Shown: piece by piece, positions 7,183-12,794 of the stretch | Layout of the letters: the number at the start of each line of letters is the position of its first letter | Numbering within the stretch: the stretch's first letter is position 1 | Translations under genes and position numbers: made by a program | Notes under the pieces: model-generated | What the model was told of the DNA's origin: nothing | Database searches by the model: none | The model's input: the letters and a program-made list of their open reading frames with translations, nothing else | Source: an uncultured Oscillospiraceae bacterium | GTDB taxonomy: Bacteria; Bacillota; Clostridia; Oscillospirales; Ruminococcaceae | Assembly (NCBI GenBank): GCA_910578755.1 | Contig: CAJTSZ010000059.1 | Location: 1 to 13,693, forward strand | DNA: 13,693 bases | Reading direction: 5' to 3'

Positions 7183-7202
7183 TAACTGCAAAGCAGTTAT
7201 TA
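7180..7202 (+). terminator. Terminator overlapping the rsmI stop
   Basis: A 10-bp perfect stem, TAATAACTGC (7180-7189) / GCAGTTATTA (7193-7202), with loop AAA, followed by TATTTTAT. The stop codon lies in the left arm. The stem is AT-rich, so termination may be partial. Confidence 0.65.
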
Positions 7203-7211
7203 TATTTTATC

Positions 7212-7425
7212 GGGGGCTTTCAGCCCTAAACCTTTTTCGGGGCCTTCCTGGCCCAGTACCCTGCCCCTTTCTTTTGTATGAAAAGAAAGGGGAAAAAACC
7301 GCCATTCTTTTCTTGCTAAAAGAATGGGGTGTGGGTGCGGGCTGTGTAAGCCCGTTAGCAAAAGCTTGGAGGTAGCTGATGCCTCCAAAAGAAATGTAGC
7401 TTGGGGGATGGGGGCTGAAAGCCCC
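7212..7425. repeat. Hairpin-packed element with inverted ends (MITE-like)
   Basis: The ends are exact 14-bp inverted copies: GGGGCTTTCAGCCC (7213-7226) and GGGCTGAAAGCCCC (7412-7425), each also a hairpin by itself. Between them are further hairpins: GGGCC/GGCCC (7240-7254), a 12-bp perfect stem CCCCTTTCTTTT/AAAAGAAAGGGG (7264-7292), a 10-bp stem CCATTCTTTT/AAAAGAATGG (7302-7327), CGGGCT/AGCCCG (7338-7354) and TTGGAGG/CCTCCAA (7366-7388). ATTTTAT occurs on both sides (7204-7210 and 7434-7440), a possible target duplication, though AT-rich and short. No protein is encoded. It resembles a non-autonomous palindromic element dispersed in a genome; copy number cannot be judged here. Confidence 0.55.
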
Positions 7426-7478
7426 AATGGTAAATTTTATGCTTGCGCCCGAAAGGCGCAGAAAAGAGGAGGATAAAA

Positions 7479-7997
7479 ATGGGAAAAAAGATATGGAATG
7501 TCCGTATTGATGGAGAGGCTTACAATGTGGTGTACAGCAGTGGGCTCAGTTTTAAAAAGTCCTATGTGGAGATAAACGGGGAAAAAATCCCTTTTAACGA
7601 CATGAAGCGGACCGTGAATAAATACTGGGGTATGTTGCAGGAATATGAGTTTACCTTCCAGGGAGGAAAAGAGGGAAAAATGATTCAGGCTGGCAGCGGC
7701 CAGGATGTAGTGATTAACGGTATTTCCGTTGCCACCGGGTACGACTATGTTCCAGTGGATAAGCTGCCCAAGTGGTCCTATATATTTTTGGTGCTTAATG
7801 CAGCCATTGCCTTGCTGGGTGGGGCAATTCCAGTGGGTATGGCCTTTTTGGGCGTTTCCTGGACCATGAGCATGGTAATAAACCCAAGGAGCAGTACAGG
7901 GGCCAAGGTGCTGCAGTGCATTGGCGTGTTGGCCGCCGTTGTGGCGATAACGTTGGCCCTTTCTTTTGCGTTTACCATTTTTATTTACAGCTTGTAG
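7479..7997 (+). CDS. Unknown protein, soluble N-domain with two membrane helices
   Basis: A 172-residue protein. Residues 1-92 are a likely beta-rich soluble domain (IWNVRIDGEAYNVVY, KKSYVEINGEKIPF, DVVINGISVATGYDY). Residues about 100-130 and 143-171 are hydrophobic helices, giving a C-terminal membrane anchor. ATG 7479 has GAGGAGG about 7 nt upstream; the TTG at 7443 lies inside a hairpin (TGCGCC/GGCGCA, 7444-7460) and is unlikely. The strand pattern W-x-V-x-x-D-G and V-x-I-N-G loosely recalls FAIM1-type beta domains, but this is only a visual impression. The gene follows the hairpin element and has no clear promoter of its own. Function unknown. Confidence 0.85.
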   Translation: MGKKIWNVRIDGEAYNVVYSSGLSFKKSYVEINGEKIPFNDMKRTVNKYWGMLQEYEFTFQGGKEGKMIQAGSGQDVVINGISVATGYDYVPVDKLPKWSYIFLVLNAAIALLGGAIPVGMAFLGVSWTMSMVINPRSSTGAKVLQCIGVLAAVVAITLALSFAFTIFIYSL

Positions 7998-8062
7998 GGG
8001 CGTGCAGTTGGCAAGTGCCGCCTGCAATAATGTACGAAAACAATTTGTTTGAGCTTAAATCT

Positions 8063-8115
8063 GTTATACATAAAACAAAGCAGCCGCATAATGGCTGCTT
8101 TGTTTTATGTATAAC
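8063..8115. terminator. 23-bp perfect hairpin between convergent genes
   Basis: Positions 8063-8085 and 8093-8115 are perfect inverted copies (23 bp) around the loop GCATAAT. The GC-rich half (CAGCC/GGCTG) is next to the loop, and TTTGTTTTATG forms the outer right arm on either strand. It lies between the rightward gene ending at 7997 and the leftward operon ending at 8248, so a two-way terminator is the natural reading. It is longer than usual. The rest of this gap (8116-8247) holds only an imperfect AGTGCGC/GCGCACT pair. Confidence 0.75.
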
Positions 8116-8247
8116 GAAAAATGGAACGCGATTCCCTTTGGCTGTAAACAGGTGCCTGCACTGTTACATGAAAAAAGTGCGCTGCCAGCCCTTAAAATAA
8201 CGCTTTTGGCAGGGCAGGTGGTTTAAAAAATAAGGGGTGGCGCACTA

Positions 8248-8712
8248 TTAAATCAGCAGGTACAGAAGGGCCAGCAAAACCGTGTAGTCTGCGCCGTCAT
8301 TATACAGCATAACCAGCAAAATTAAAATTAAAAGGCGCTCGTTATCCACATTTAGGGCATTTAAAATCCCTTGCAGTTTTCCTGTGGAGGGAGAGGCTGT
8401 CAACAGGTTATCCACCATAGAAAACACGTTGCCCATGACGGAGGGGTGGCCACTATGGGACGGCTCCGTTGATTGCTGGCGGGGGGCAGGTTTTTGGGCA
8501 GGGGAAGCTGAGGACGGCATATTTTTATTTTCCTTTTCCGACGAGGGGGAAACTGTTTGAGGTTCCACGGCACCAGCAGGAGAAGGCTGTTGGTTGCGGT
8601 GCAGGGTTTGGTCGGCGCGGCGCTGCATTTCCTTTACCCGGGCAATGGCATCCTTTTGCATGGCCATAATGTCATCTGCCGAATAGCCGCTGTTTTGTTT
8701 CCAGTTATTCAT
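8248..8712 (-). CDS. Unknown protein with disordered middle and hydrophobic C-terminus
   Basis: A 154-residue protein in three parts. The N-terminal amphipathic helix (11-33, SADDIMAMQKDAIARVKEMQ) is followed by a Pro/Ser/Gln-rich low-complexity stretch (about 40-90). A short helical part comes next, then a very hydrophobic end (127-154, ERLLILILLVMLYNDGADY and a Leu-rich tail). The end may be a membrane or self-assembly segment: two short hydrophobic stretches around NDGAD. Its ATG overlaps the stop of the upstream gene (ATGA), so translation is coupled. I recognise the architecture from uncharacterised clostridial proteins but know no function. Last gene of a leftward three-gene operon. Confidence 0.85.
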   Translation of the reverse strand: MNNWKQNSGYSADDIMAMQKDAIARVKEMQRRADQTLHRNQQPSPAGAVEPQTVSPSSEKENKNMPSSASPAQKPAPRQQSTEPSHSGHPSVMGNVFSMVDNLLTASPSTGKLQGILNALNVDNERLLILILLVMLYNDGADYTVLLALLYLLI

Positions 8713-9302
8713 TGCTTATCACCGCCCCATCCAAACAAACCAGTTTCTTTCAACATAGGCAGCATATTGATGAGCTGCATAATTTTAATGGCGTCGTCCA
8801 CTTTTTTTTGCCGTGCTTCGGAAAAATGGGGCTTTAAAGAGCGCAAAAGGTCTACATTTTTGTTCCCTGCGGCAAAGCGCTGCATAGCCTTTTGTACCTG
8901 CATCATCATGTTTAGGTCAATAGCAGGGGCATTGTTTGCAGTGCTGCCTTGGTTTCCGCCGGCCCCTAAGCCCAGCTTGCTGAGCATGCCGGCAATTTGG
9001 TTTACATCAATGTTGGGGGCTGCCGCAGCCGGCTGGGCCGCCACAGGTTCGGGCTGGGGCGGGCTGCTGTTTTGCTTGTTTAAGCCAAGCTGGTTTAACA
9101 TACCCATAATTTGGTTTACATCAAATCCGCTGTTTCCGGCCGGGGGGGAGGGCGCCGAAAAAGCAGAAGGTGCAACGGTTGCCGGGGGAGGAGGCGCGCC
9201 GTTCCCACCCCCTAAGCCAAGGGCTGCCGCTATGTTTTGTATTTGCTGCATTCCCTCCGGGCTGCTTAAAAGCTGGTTGATTTGGCTGGCAAAATCCTCC
9301 AT
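8709..9302 (-). CDS. Unknown repeat protein with Pro/Ala-rich linkers
   Basis: A 197-residue soluble protein built of short helical units joined by Pro/Ala/Gly linkers. FDVNQIMGMLNQLGL (60-74) and IDVNQIAGMLSKLGL (98-112) are internal repeats, 11 of 15 residues equal. A degenerate unit starts at 128 (IDLNMMMQVQKAM), and the N-terminal segment (4-30, FASQINQLLSS...ALGL) has a similar pattern. The C-terminal part (150-187: VDLLRSLKPHFSEARQKKVD, then IKIMQLINMLPMLKETGL) is a conserved-looking helical module. No signal peptide or membrane helix. AAAGGAGG lies 10 nt before the ATG. It overlaps the next gene by ATGA and starts 43 bp after the 84-residue gene. Function unknown; a structural or scaffold role is a guess. 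Confidence 0.88.
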   Translation of the reverse strand: MEDFASQINQLLSSPEGMQQIQNIAAALGLGGGNGAPPPPATVAPSAFSAPSPPAGNSGFDVNQIMGMLNQLGLNKQNSSPPQPEPVAAQPAAAAPNIDVNQIAGMLSKLGLGAGGNQGSTANNAPAIDLNMMMQVQKAMQRFAAGNKNVDLLRSLKPHFSEARQKKVDDAIKIMQLINMLPMLKETGLFGWGGDKQ

Positions 9303-9345
9303 GGGAACGGTACCTCCTTTTTATTTTCTGCTGTGCTGACGGGAG

Positions 9346-9600
9346 CTACTTGCCCCCGTTAAGGGAAGCCAGCAGCTTTTGCATATCGGGGGAATTGATG
9401 ACAGCCTGCATTTGCTGGGGGCTGTTTAAAACCTGTTGCAGGCGCTGGCCGGCTTCTCCGCCAATGCTGTTGGCAATGCTGCTGATGTTGCCGCTTTCAA
9501 TTTGGTTTTTTAGCTGTTCCGGGTTGGTATTTAGCTGTTTGCCTACTGTTTTTAATAAAAAGTCAATTTGGCTTGGGTTAAGCTGAAAGGGTTGACCCAT
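9346..9600 (-). CDS. Small helical protein, first gene of unknown operon
   Basis: An 84-residue Gln/Asn-rich helical protein (NPSQIDFLLKTVGKQLNTNP, SPQQMQAVINSPDMQKLLAS). ATG 9600 is preferred over the GTG at 9609 because AGGCGG sits at a usable distance from the ATG but almost touches the GTG. It shares a style with the next protein (Q-rich short helices, ending in Gly-rich tails), so the two may have a common origin. No signal peptide or membrane helix. Function unknown. No convincing leftward promoter was found in the 371 bp upstream. Confidence 0.8.
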   Translation of the reverse strand: MGQPFQLNPSQIDFLLKTVGKQLNTNPEQLKNQIESGNISSIANSIGGEAGQRLQQVLNSPQQMQAVINSPDMQKLLASLNGGK

Positions 9601-9696
9601 AAAAATCACCGCCTCATGTTAATAAAATAGAGCAAAAGAAAGCTGTTACTATGGTATTCAAAAAAGGGTGGAAAGTTTCCTAAAAGGCGGGAGACT

Positions 9697-9724
9697 TTGA
9701 CAGAATACTAAAATGTAAAATAAT
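9697..9724 (+). promoter_or_regulatory. Predicted sigma-A promoter for phosphoesterase leader
   Basis: A perfect TTGACA (9697-9702), a 16-bp spacer and AATAAT (9719-9724, 5 of 6). Transcription should start near 9731, about 240 nt before the next rightward gene. Confidence 0.65.
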
Positions 9725-9730
9725 GAAAAA

Positions 9731-9971
9731 ACCCTTGTGTTTTATTCCTGTTCGTAGGATAATAAAAACAATAAATATTGAAACAACAAATTATTGCGAA
9801 ACAGGCCCATGAAAGTTTTGGAAAGTTAAATAGCTGGGCAGCCAAGGGCAGCTGCCAAATTAAGGCAGTGAAAATAAGTCCGCTCAGTAGTTTCGCTGCA
9901 TTGAAAAACCATATTGGATTTTGTTTGTGAAAGGCCAATATTGGAAATGTACAGGAAAAGGAGGGAACAGC
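9731..9971 (+). promoter_or_regulatory. Long structured leader of the phosphoesterase gene
   Basis: GCGAAAC (9796-9802) pairs perfectly with GTTTCGC (9890-9896), enclosing about 87 nt. Inside, three stems compete: AGCTG/CAGCT (9832-9836 with 9849-9853), GGCAGC/GCTGCC (9837-9842 with 9851-9856) and CTGCC/GGCAG (9852-9856 with 9864-9868). Further on, ATATTGG (9911-9917) can pair with CCAATAT (9935-9941), and CCAATATTGG (9935-9944) is itself a palindrome. No known riboswitch class is recognised. It could be a regulatory leader or a small RNA; the 371-bp gap holds no credible gene. Confidence 0.4.
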
Positions 9972-10454
9972 ATGAGAATTGTAGTAATGTCAGATTCTCA
10001 CGGCAATGCTGCCGCAGTAGAGGCAGTGGTGGCACAGCAGCCTAACGCAAAATTGTTTATTCACCTGGGGGACGGCCTGCAGGAGTTTAAACGCGTAATG
10101 GAAAGCCACCCCAACAGGGAATATTGGTGTGTGCGCGGCAACAGCGATTTTATGGCTGCGGAAGAAAGCCTGGTTTCGGGCTGGGTGAGGGATGTAAAAC
10201 TGGTTTGTACCCACGGGCACCACTGGAGTGTAAAGTTTGGGCTGGATGAACTGAAGGAAATGGCGCGGGATAAATTTGCAACCATTGTGCTTTATGGCCA
10301 CACTCATGCTGCCCACAACGAATATGATAACGGTTTGTACATTTTAAACCCTGGAAGTGTTAGCAGCCCAAGGGATACCAGCACTCCCACTTATGCCATC
10401 ATAGATATTGAGAAAAAAAATGTGGTATGCAGCATTGTGGAACTGCACCAATAG
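9972..10454 (+). CDS. YfcE/MJ0936-family metallophosphoesterase
   Basis: A 160-residue cytosolic phosphodiesterase with a dinuclear metal centre. All five calcineurin-type motifs are visible: SDSHG (Asp8, His10), LGDG (Asp34), RGNSD (Asn57), CTHGHHW (His81, His83) and YGHTH (His110, His112), followed by LNPGSVSSPR, typical of the YfcE/YsnB group. Characterised relatives hydrolyse artificial phosphodiesters; the physiological substrate is generally unknown. ATG 9972 is chosen because AAAAGGAGGG lies upstream and the protein begins on the first beta strand. It ends in a terminator and so appears to be a single-gene unit with a long leader. Confidence 0.93.
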   Translation: MRIVVMSDSHGNAAAVEAVVAQQPNAKLFIHLGDGLQEFKRVMESHPNREYWCVRGNSDFMAAEESLVSGWVRDVKLVCTHGHHWSVKFGLDELKEMARDKFATIVLYGHTHAAHNEYDNGLYILNPGSVSSPRDTSTPTYAIIDIEKKNVVCSIVELHQ

Positions 10455-10490
10455 CAAAACAGGGAGGCGTTCAGACTCCCTGTTGCTTTT
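10453..10490 (+). terminator. Intrinsic terminator after the phosphoesterase
   Basis: AGCAA-aa-CAGGGAG (10453-10466) pairs with CTCCCTGTTGCT (10476-10487), leaving a two-base A bulge; the loop is GCGTTCAGA and TTTTG follows. The left arm starts within the stop codon. Confidence 0.8.
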
Positions 10491-10619
10491 GCAAGCCAAT
10501 ACAGAGGGAAAACCGGGATGGGTCCAGGTTTGGGGGTTCCGGTAAAGGGGCTGTGCAGGCCCTTAAAAAGCCTGCGGGTTGGGGTATTGCTCAAAAAAGG
10601 GAAATTTTTGAATAAACCC

Positions 10620-10648
10620 TTGATACATATTTGATAGTAGAATATAAT
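10620..10648 (+). promoter_or_regulatory. Strong predicted promoter of the superoxide reductase gene
   Basis: TTGATA (10620-10625), a 17-bp spacer and a perfect TATAAT (10643-10648); the start should be near 10655, giving a leader of about 140 nt. The rest of the 342-bp gap (10455-10796) holds the upstream terminator, a small GCAGGC/GCCTGC hairpin (10555-10575) and AT-rich sequence. I looked for a PerR or Fur box and found no good match. Confidence 0.75.
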
Positions 10649-10796
10649 GAAAGTAATTGTTACTGATTATTATACTACTTAAAATATGGCGGGACACAGC
10701 TGTATATTCCATATAAAATAATGCTAAAATAAAAAGAGATGGTTCCGTTATAAAGCAAACAAATATAATGAGATGCAGATGGAAAGGATGGGTTTT

Positions 10797-11177
10797 ATGT
10801 CAAAGAAATTTTATTACTGCGAAATTTGCAAAAAATTAGTACAAGAGCAAAACAACGCCAAGGGCCATCTGGCTTGCTGCGGAAAACCAATGGTGGAGCT
10901 TTACGCCAATTCTACCGATGCCTCCCAGGAAAAACATGTTCCCCAAGTAACCGTACAGGGGGATAAAGTTTCCGTTTGCGTGGGCAGCGTGCCCCACCCA
11001 ATGACAGAGGAACACCTGATACAATGGGTTTACCTAAAAACACAGCAGGGCGGCCAGTTCCATTATTTCAGCCACACCGAGGAGCCTAAGGCAGAATTTA
11101 TTGTAGCCCCTAAGGATAAGGCAGTTGCCGTTTATGAGTATTGCAACCTCCACGGGCTGTGGGTGAAAGAACTGTAA
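10797..11177 (+). CDS. dfx: Desulfoferrodoxin (2Fe superoxide reductase)
   Basis: Reduces superoxide to hydrogen peroxide without releasing oxygen, a main defence of anaerobes. The 126 residues are the usual length. The N-terminal desulforedoxin domain keeps all four iron ligands, Cys8, Cys11, Cys27 and Cys28. The catalytic domain has EKHVP (46-50, with Glu46, Lys47 and His48), SVPHPMTEEH (64-73, His67 and His73) and YCNLHGLW (115-122, Cys116 and His119), giving the Fe(His)4Cys centre. ATG 10797 is chosen because AAGGATGG lies about 6 nt upstream and the protein begins close to the first Cys, as in relatives. The next gene, an electron carrier/flavin reductase fusion, starts 64 bp downstream with no terminator, so the two are probably one operon. 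Confidence 0.96.
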   Translation: MSKKFYYCEICKKLVQEQNNAKGHLACCGKPMVELYANSTDASQEKHVPQVTVQGDKVSVCVGSVPHPMTEEHLIQWVYLKTQQGGQFHYFSHTEEPKAEFIVAPKDKAVAVYEYCNLHGLWVKEL

Positions 11178-11241
11178 TTGTCCTGTTTTGCGGCTCCACA
11201 AACAAGTAAGGAATACAGACAAAAAAGAGGGGAATTTTATT

Positions 11242-11895
11242 ATGACTACAGAAATAAAAGTTTTAAGAAACCTTTCCTACGGTATGTATGCAATTAGCGT
11301 AACAGACGGCCAGCGCCCAACAGGCTGCATTGTAAACACTGTTTTTCAAATTACCAGTGAAAACCCCATTGTTGCTGTTAGCTTAAATAAAAATAATTAT
11401 ACTTACCAGGTAATAAAACAGACAGGGCGTTTTAGCGTTTCTATTTTATCGGAGCAGACAAACCGCAGCGTTATTACTGCTTTAGGTTTTACCAGCGGTA
11501 AGGATAAGGATAAATTTGAGGGTTTAAAATACCATTTTGTTGATAACCTGCCTGTTTTGGAGGAAGAATGCAGCGGCGCGCTGATTTGCGACGTTGTTTC
11601 CATGACAGAAACACCTACCCACATTGTTATTTTGGGCAAGGTGGTGCAGGCGGAGGAAGGCAAAGGGGCCCAGCCTATGACATATCGCTACTACCACGAA
11701 GTGGTAAAAGGCGGCACACCCCAAAATGCACCCTCCTATGTGGAGCGTCAGGAAGAGGAAAGCGCCGGCCAAGGGGTGGAATATGTATGCAAAATTTGCG
11801 GCTATGTGCATAAAGGAGATATTGCAGCAGAGCCGGAGGATTACACCTGCCCCATTTGCGGCGTAAGCAAAAGCAACTTTACAAAGAAAAATTAA
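11242..11895 (+). CDS. hrb: Flavin reductase-rubredoxin fusion (high-molecular-weight rubredoxin type)
   Basis: A 217-residue two-domain redox protein. Residues 1-about 155 are an FMN-binding flavin reductase-like domain (NLSYGMYAISV, PTGCIVNTVFQIT, NPIVAVSLNKNNYT, GRFSVSILS). Residues 180-217 are a rubredoxin-type iron domain, YVCKICGYVHKGD (Cys183, Cys186) and YTCPICGVSKSNF (Cys203, Cys206). Only 16 residues separate the two CxxC pairs, against about 29 in classic rubredoxin, so this is the short rubrerythrin-like form. Known relatives (Hrb) pass electrons from NAD(P)H to flavodiiron oxygen/NO reductases. Placement behind the superoxide reductase suggests it feeds electrons to it or to a peroxide/oxygen reductase elsewhere; that partner is inferred. 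GAGGGG lies 9 nt upstream of the ATG. Confidence 0.93.
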   Translation: MTTEIKVLRNLSYGMYAISVTDGQRPTGCIVNTVFQITSENPIVAVSLNKNNYTYQVIKQTGRFSVSILSEQTNRSVITALGFTSGKDKDKFEGLKYHFVDNLPVLEEECSGALICDVVSMTETPTHIVILGKVVQAEEGKGAQPMTYRYYHEVVKGGTPQNAPSYVERQEEESAGQGVEYVCKICGYVHKGDIAAEPEDYTCPICGVSKSNFTKKN

Positions 11896-11902
11896 CCCCA
11901 TA

Positions 11903-11939
11903 CTAAAAAGATGGAGGCCTGTTGCCTCTGTCTTTTTAG
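11903..11939. terminator. Intrinsic terminator after the redox pair
   Basis: CTAAAAAGATGGAGGC (11903-11918) pairs with GCCTCTGTCTTTTTAG (11924-11939) over 16 positions, two of them G-U wobbles, with loop CTGTT. The U-rich tract lies in the right arm. It ends the superoxide reductase operon; the mirrored A/T arms would also allow leftward action. Confidence 0.85.
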
Positions 11940-11967
11940 CATATTTTAATACAAAGGAGCGAGAAAA

Positions 11968-12291
11968 ATGGAGCTTTTATTTCAAAAAAACGAGGAACGC
12001 TGCCGCATGGAAATTTACAGCGAATACCTGCGCAAAATACCAAAGCTGCTGCTGCAGCTGGAGGCGGTAGAAAAAATGTATCAAAAGGCCCTTTTGGAAG
12101 ATGAAATGCTTCAAAAAAAGGACCATGAAAACCCCAGTGTGGAAAAATACCAAAACAGGATTGACCAAATTCAGACGCAGTGCCTAGAGCGTATGGAGGA
12201 CCTGCGCCAGGAATGCAGCCTAATTATGCGCTTGAAATGCCAGCTGGAGGAGGAAAGCCCCGCCTTACGCTGGCTGAAGCAGGAAAAATAG
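11968..12291 (+). CDS. Small coiled-coil protein of unknown function
   Basis: A 107-residue, highly charged, almost entirely helical protein with heptad-like spacing (IPKLLLQLEAVEKMYQKALL at 24-43; KYQNRIDQIQTQCLERMEDL at 60-79, continuing to about 95), so probably a coiled coil. No signal peptide or membrane segment. AAAGGAG lies about 8 nt before the ATG. It sits between the terminator at 11903-11939 and the tRNA promoter, and no separate promoter is obvious; it may depend on readthrough. No family recognised. Confidence 0.8.
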   Translation: MELLFQKNEERCRMEIYSEYLRKIPKLLLQLEAVEKMYQKALLEDEMLQKKDHENPSVEKYQNRIDQIQTQCLERMEDLRQECSLIMRLKCQLEEESPALRWLKQEK

Positions 12292-12327
12292 CTATCCTTT
12301 TTATTCCAAATATTTTGAGAAAATAGC

Positions 12328-12367
12328 TTGCAAGGGGCTTGCAATTTCAAAAAAAGTGTGGTATAGT
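12328..12367 (+). promoter_or_regulatory. tRNA operon promoter with palindrome over the -35
   Basis: TTGCAA (12339-12344), a 17-bp spacer and TATAGT (12362-12367); the start should be near 12374. TTGCAAG (12328-12334) and CTTGCAA (12338-12344) form a palindrome covering the -35. A GTTGTAA/TTACAAC hairpin (12374-12390) lies at the head of the tRNA precursor. Confidence 0.65.
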
Positions 12368-12406
12368 AGCAATGTTGTAAAGATTACAACATGGAAAAGG
12401 GAATAT

Positions 12407-12482
12407 CTGGGTGTGGCGCAGCTGGTAGCGCGCTACCTTGGGGTGGTAGAGGCCGTGGGTTCAAGTCCCGTCACTCAGACCA
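12407..12482 (+). tRNA. tRNA-Pro (GGG)
   Basis: A full cloverleaf: acceptor CTGGGTG (12407-12413) with CACTCAG (12472-12478, one G-U), D stem GCGC/GCGC, anticodon stem CTACC/GGTAG with loop TTGGGGT (anticodon GGG), T loop TTCAAGT, discriminator A, and CCA encoded in the DNA. The T stem has two wobble pairs (GTGGG/CCCGT), which is slightly weak. First gene of a three-tRNA operon. Confidence 0.95.
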
Positions 12483-12504
12483 AAATGGAACATTCCCTTT
12501 TCAC

Positions 12505-12578
12505 GCAGGCGTAGTTTAGTGGTAAAACATCAGCTTCCCAAGCTGAGGTTGCGAGTTCGATTCTCGTCGCCTGCTCCA
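12505..12578 (+). tRNA. tRNA-Gly (CCC)
   Basis: Acceptor GCAGGCG (12505-12511) with CGCCTGC (12568-12574), D stem GTTT/AAAC, anticodon stem TCAGC/GCTGA with loop TTCCCAA (anticodon CCC), T stem GCGAG/CTCGT with loop TTCGATT, discriminator T, encoded CCA. It lies 22 bp after tRNA-Pro. Confidence 0.95.
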
Positions 12579-12581
12579 TAC

Positions 12582-12657
12582 GCGGGTTTAGCTCATCTGG
12601 TAGAGCGCCACCTTGCCAAGGTGGAGGTAGCGAGTTCGAGCCTCGTAACCCGCTCCA
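12582..12657 (+). tRNA. tRNA-Gly (GCC)
   Basis: Acceptor GCGGGTT (12582-12588) with AACCCGC (12647-12653), anticodon stem CCACC/GGTGG with loop TTGCCAA (anticodon GCC), T loop TTCGAGC, discriminator T, encoded CCA. Only 3 bp separate it from the previous tRNA. Its 3' end faces the integrase gene and is a candidate attachment site. Confidence 0.95.
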
Positions 12658-12670
12658 GAATTGGTAAAGC

Positions 12671-12717
12671 AAAAAACCGCGTGTTTTTGGGAATTTCCCT
12701 TAAACACGCGGTTTTTT
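12671..12717. terminator. Bidirectional terminator between tRNAs and integrase
   Basis: Positions 12671-12686 (AAAAAACCGCGTGTTT) and 12702-12717 (AAACACGCGGTTTTTT) are perfect 16-bp inverted copies with an inner GGGA/TCCC pair. A run of T ends the stem on both strands, so it can stop the tRNA transcript and the leftward integrase transcript. Confidence 0.92.
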
Positions 12718-12794
12718 CTTATGTAGCGGCTAACTTGTTTTTAATCGTTTCTCATTATTTTTACTGCCCGGCTGTCGTAAAGATGTCGTAGCGT

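Noticed and set aside
7437..8027. A leftward 196-codon frame over the 7479-7997 gene
   Set aside because: It is a shadow frame: no ribosome site, composition rich in His/Gln/Asn without domain pattern, while the opposite strand has a good start, ribosome site and membrane helices.
8557..9339. A rightward 260-codon frame over the unknown operon
   Set aside because: It is antisense to two translationally coupled genes with internal protein repeats, rich in Cys/Trp/Pro as typical of shadows, and has no ribosome site.
9796..9896. Cobalamin-riboswitch-like fragment (GCAGTGAAAATAAGTCCG)
   Set aside because: The conserved B12-box and the GGTGAAA/GCCACTG elements are missing or out of order; the gene downstream is not cobalamin-related.
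9708..9938. A leftward 76-codon hydrophobic frame in the gap between the unknown operon and the phosphoesterase
   Set aside because: It needs a TTG start without any ribosome site, is rich in Phe/Cys/Ile as expected from random AT-rich sequence, and overlaps a strong opposite promoter and RNA-like stems.
10643..10690. AT-rich inverted-looking sequence near the superoxide reductase promoter as a PerR/Fur box
   Set aside because: Fewer than the needed positions match the 7-1-7 consensus, and the region is simply AT-rich.
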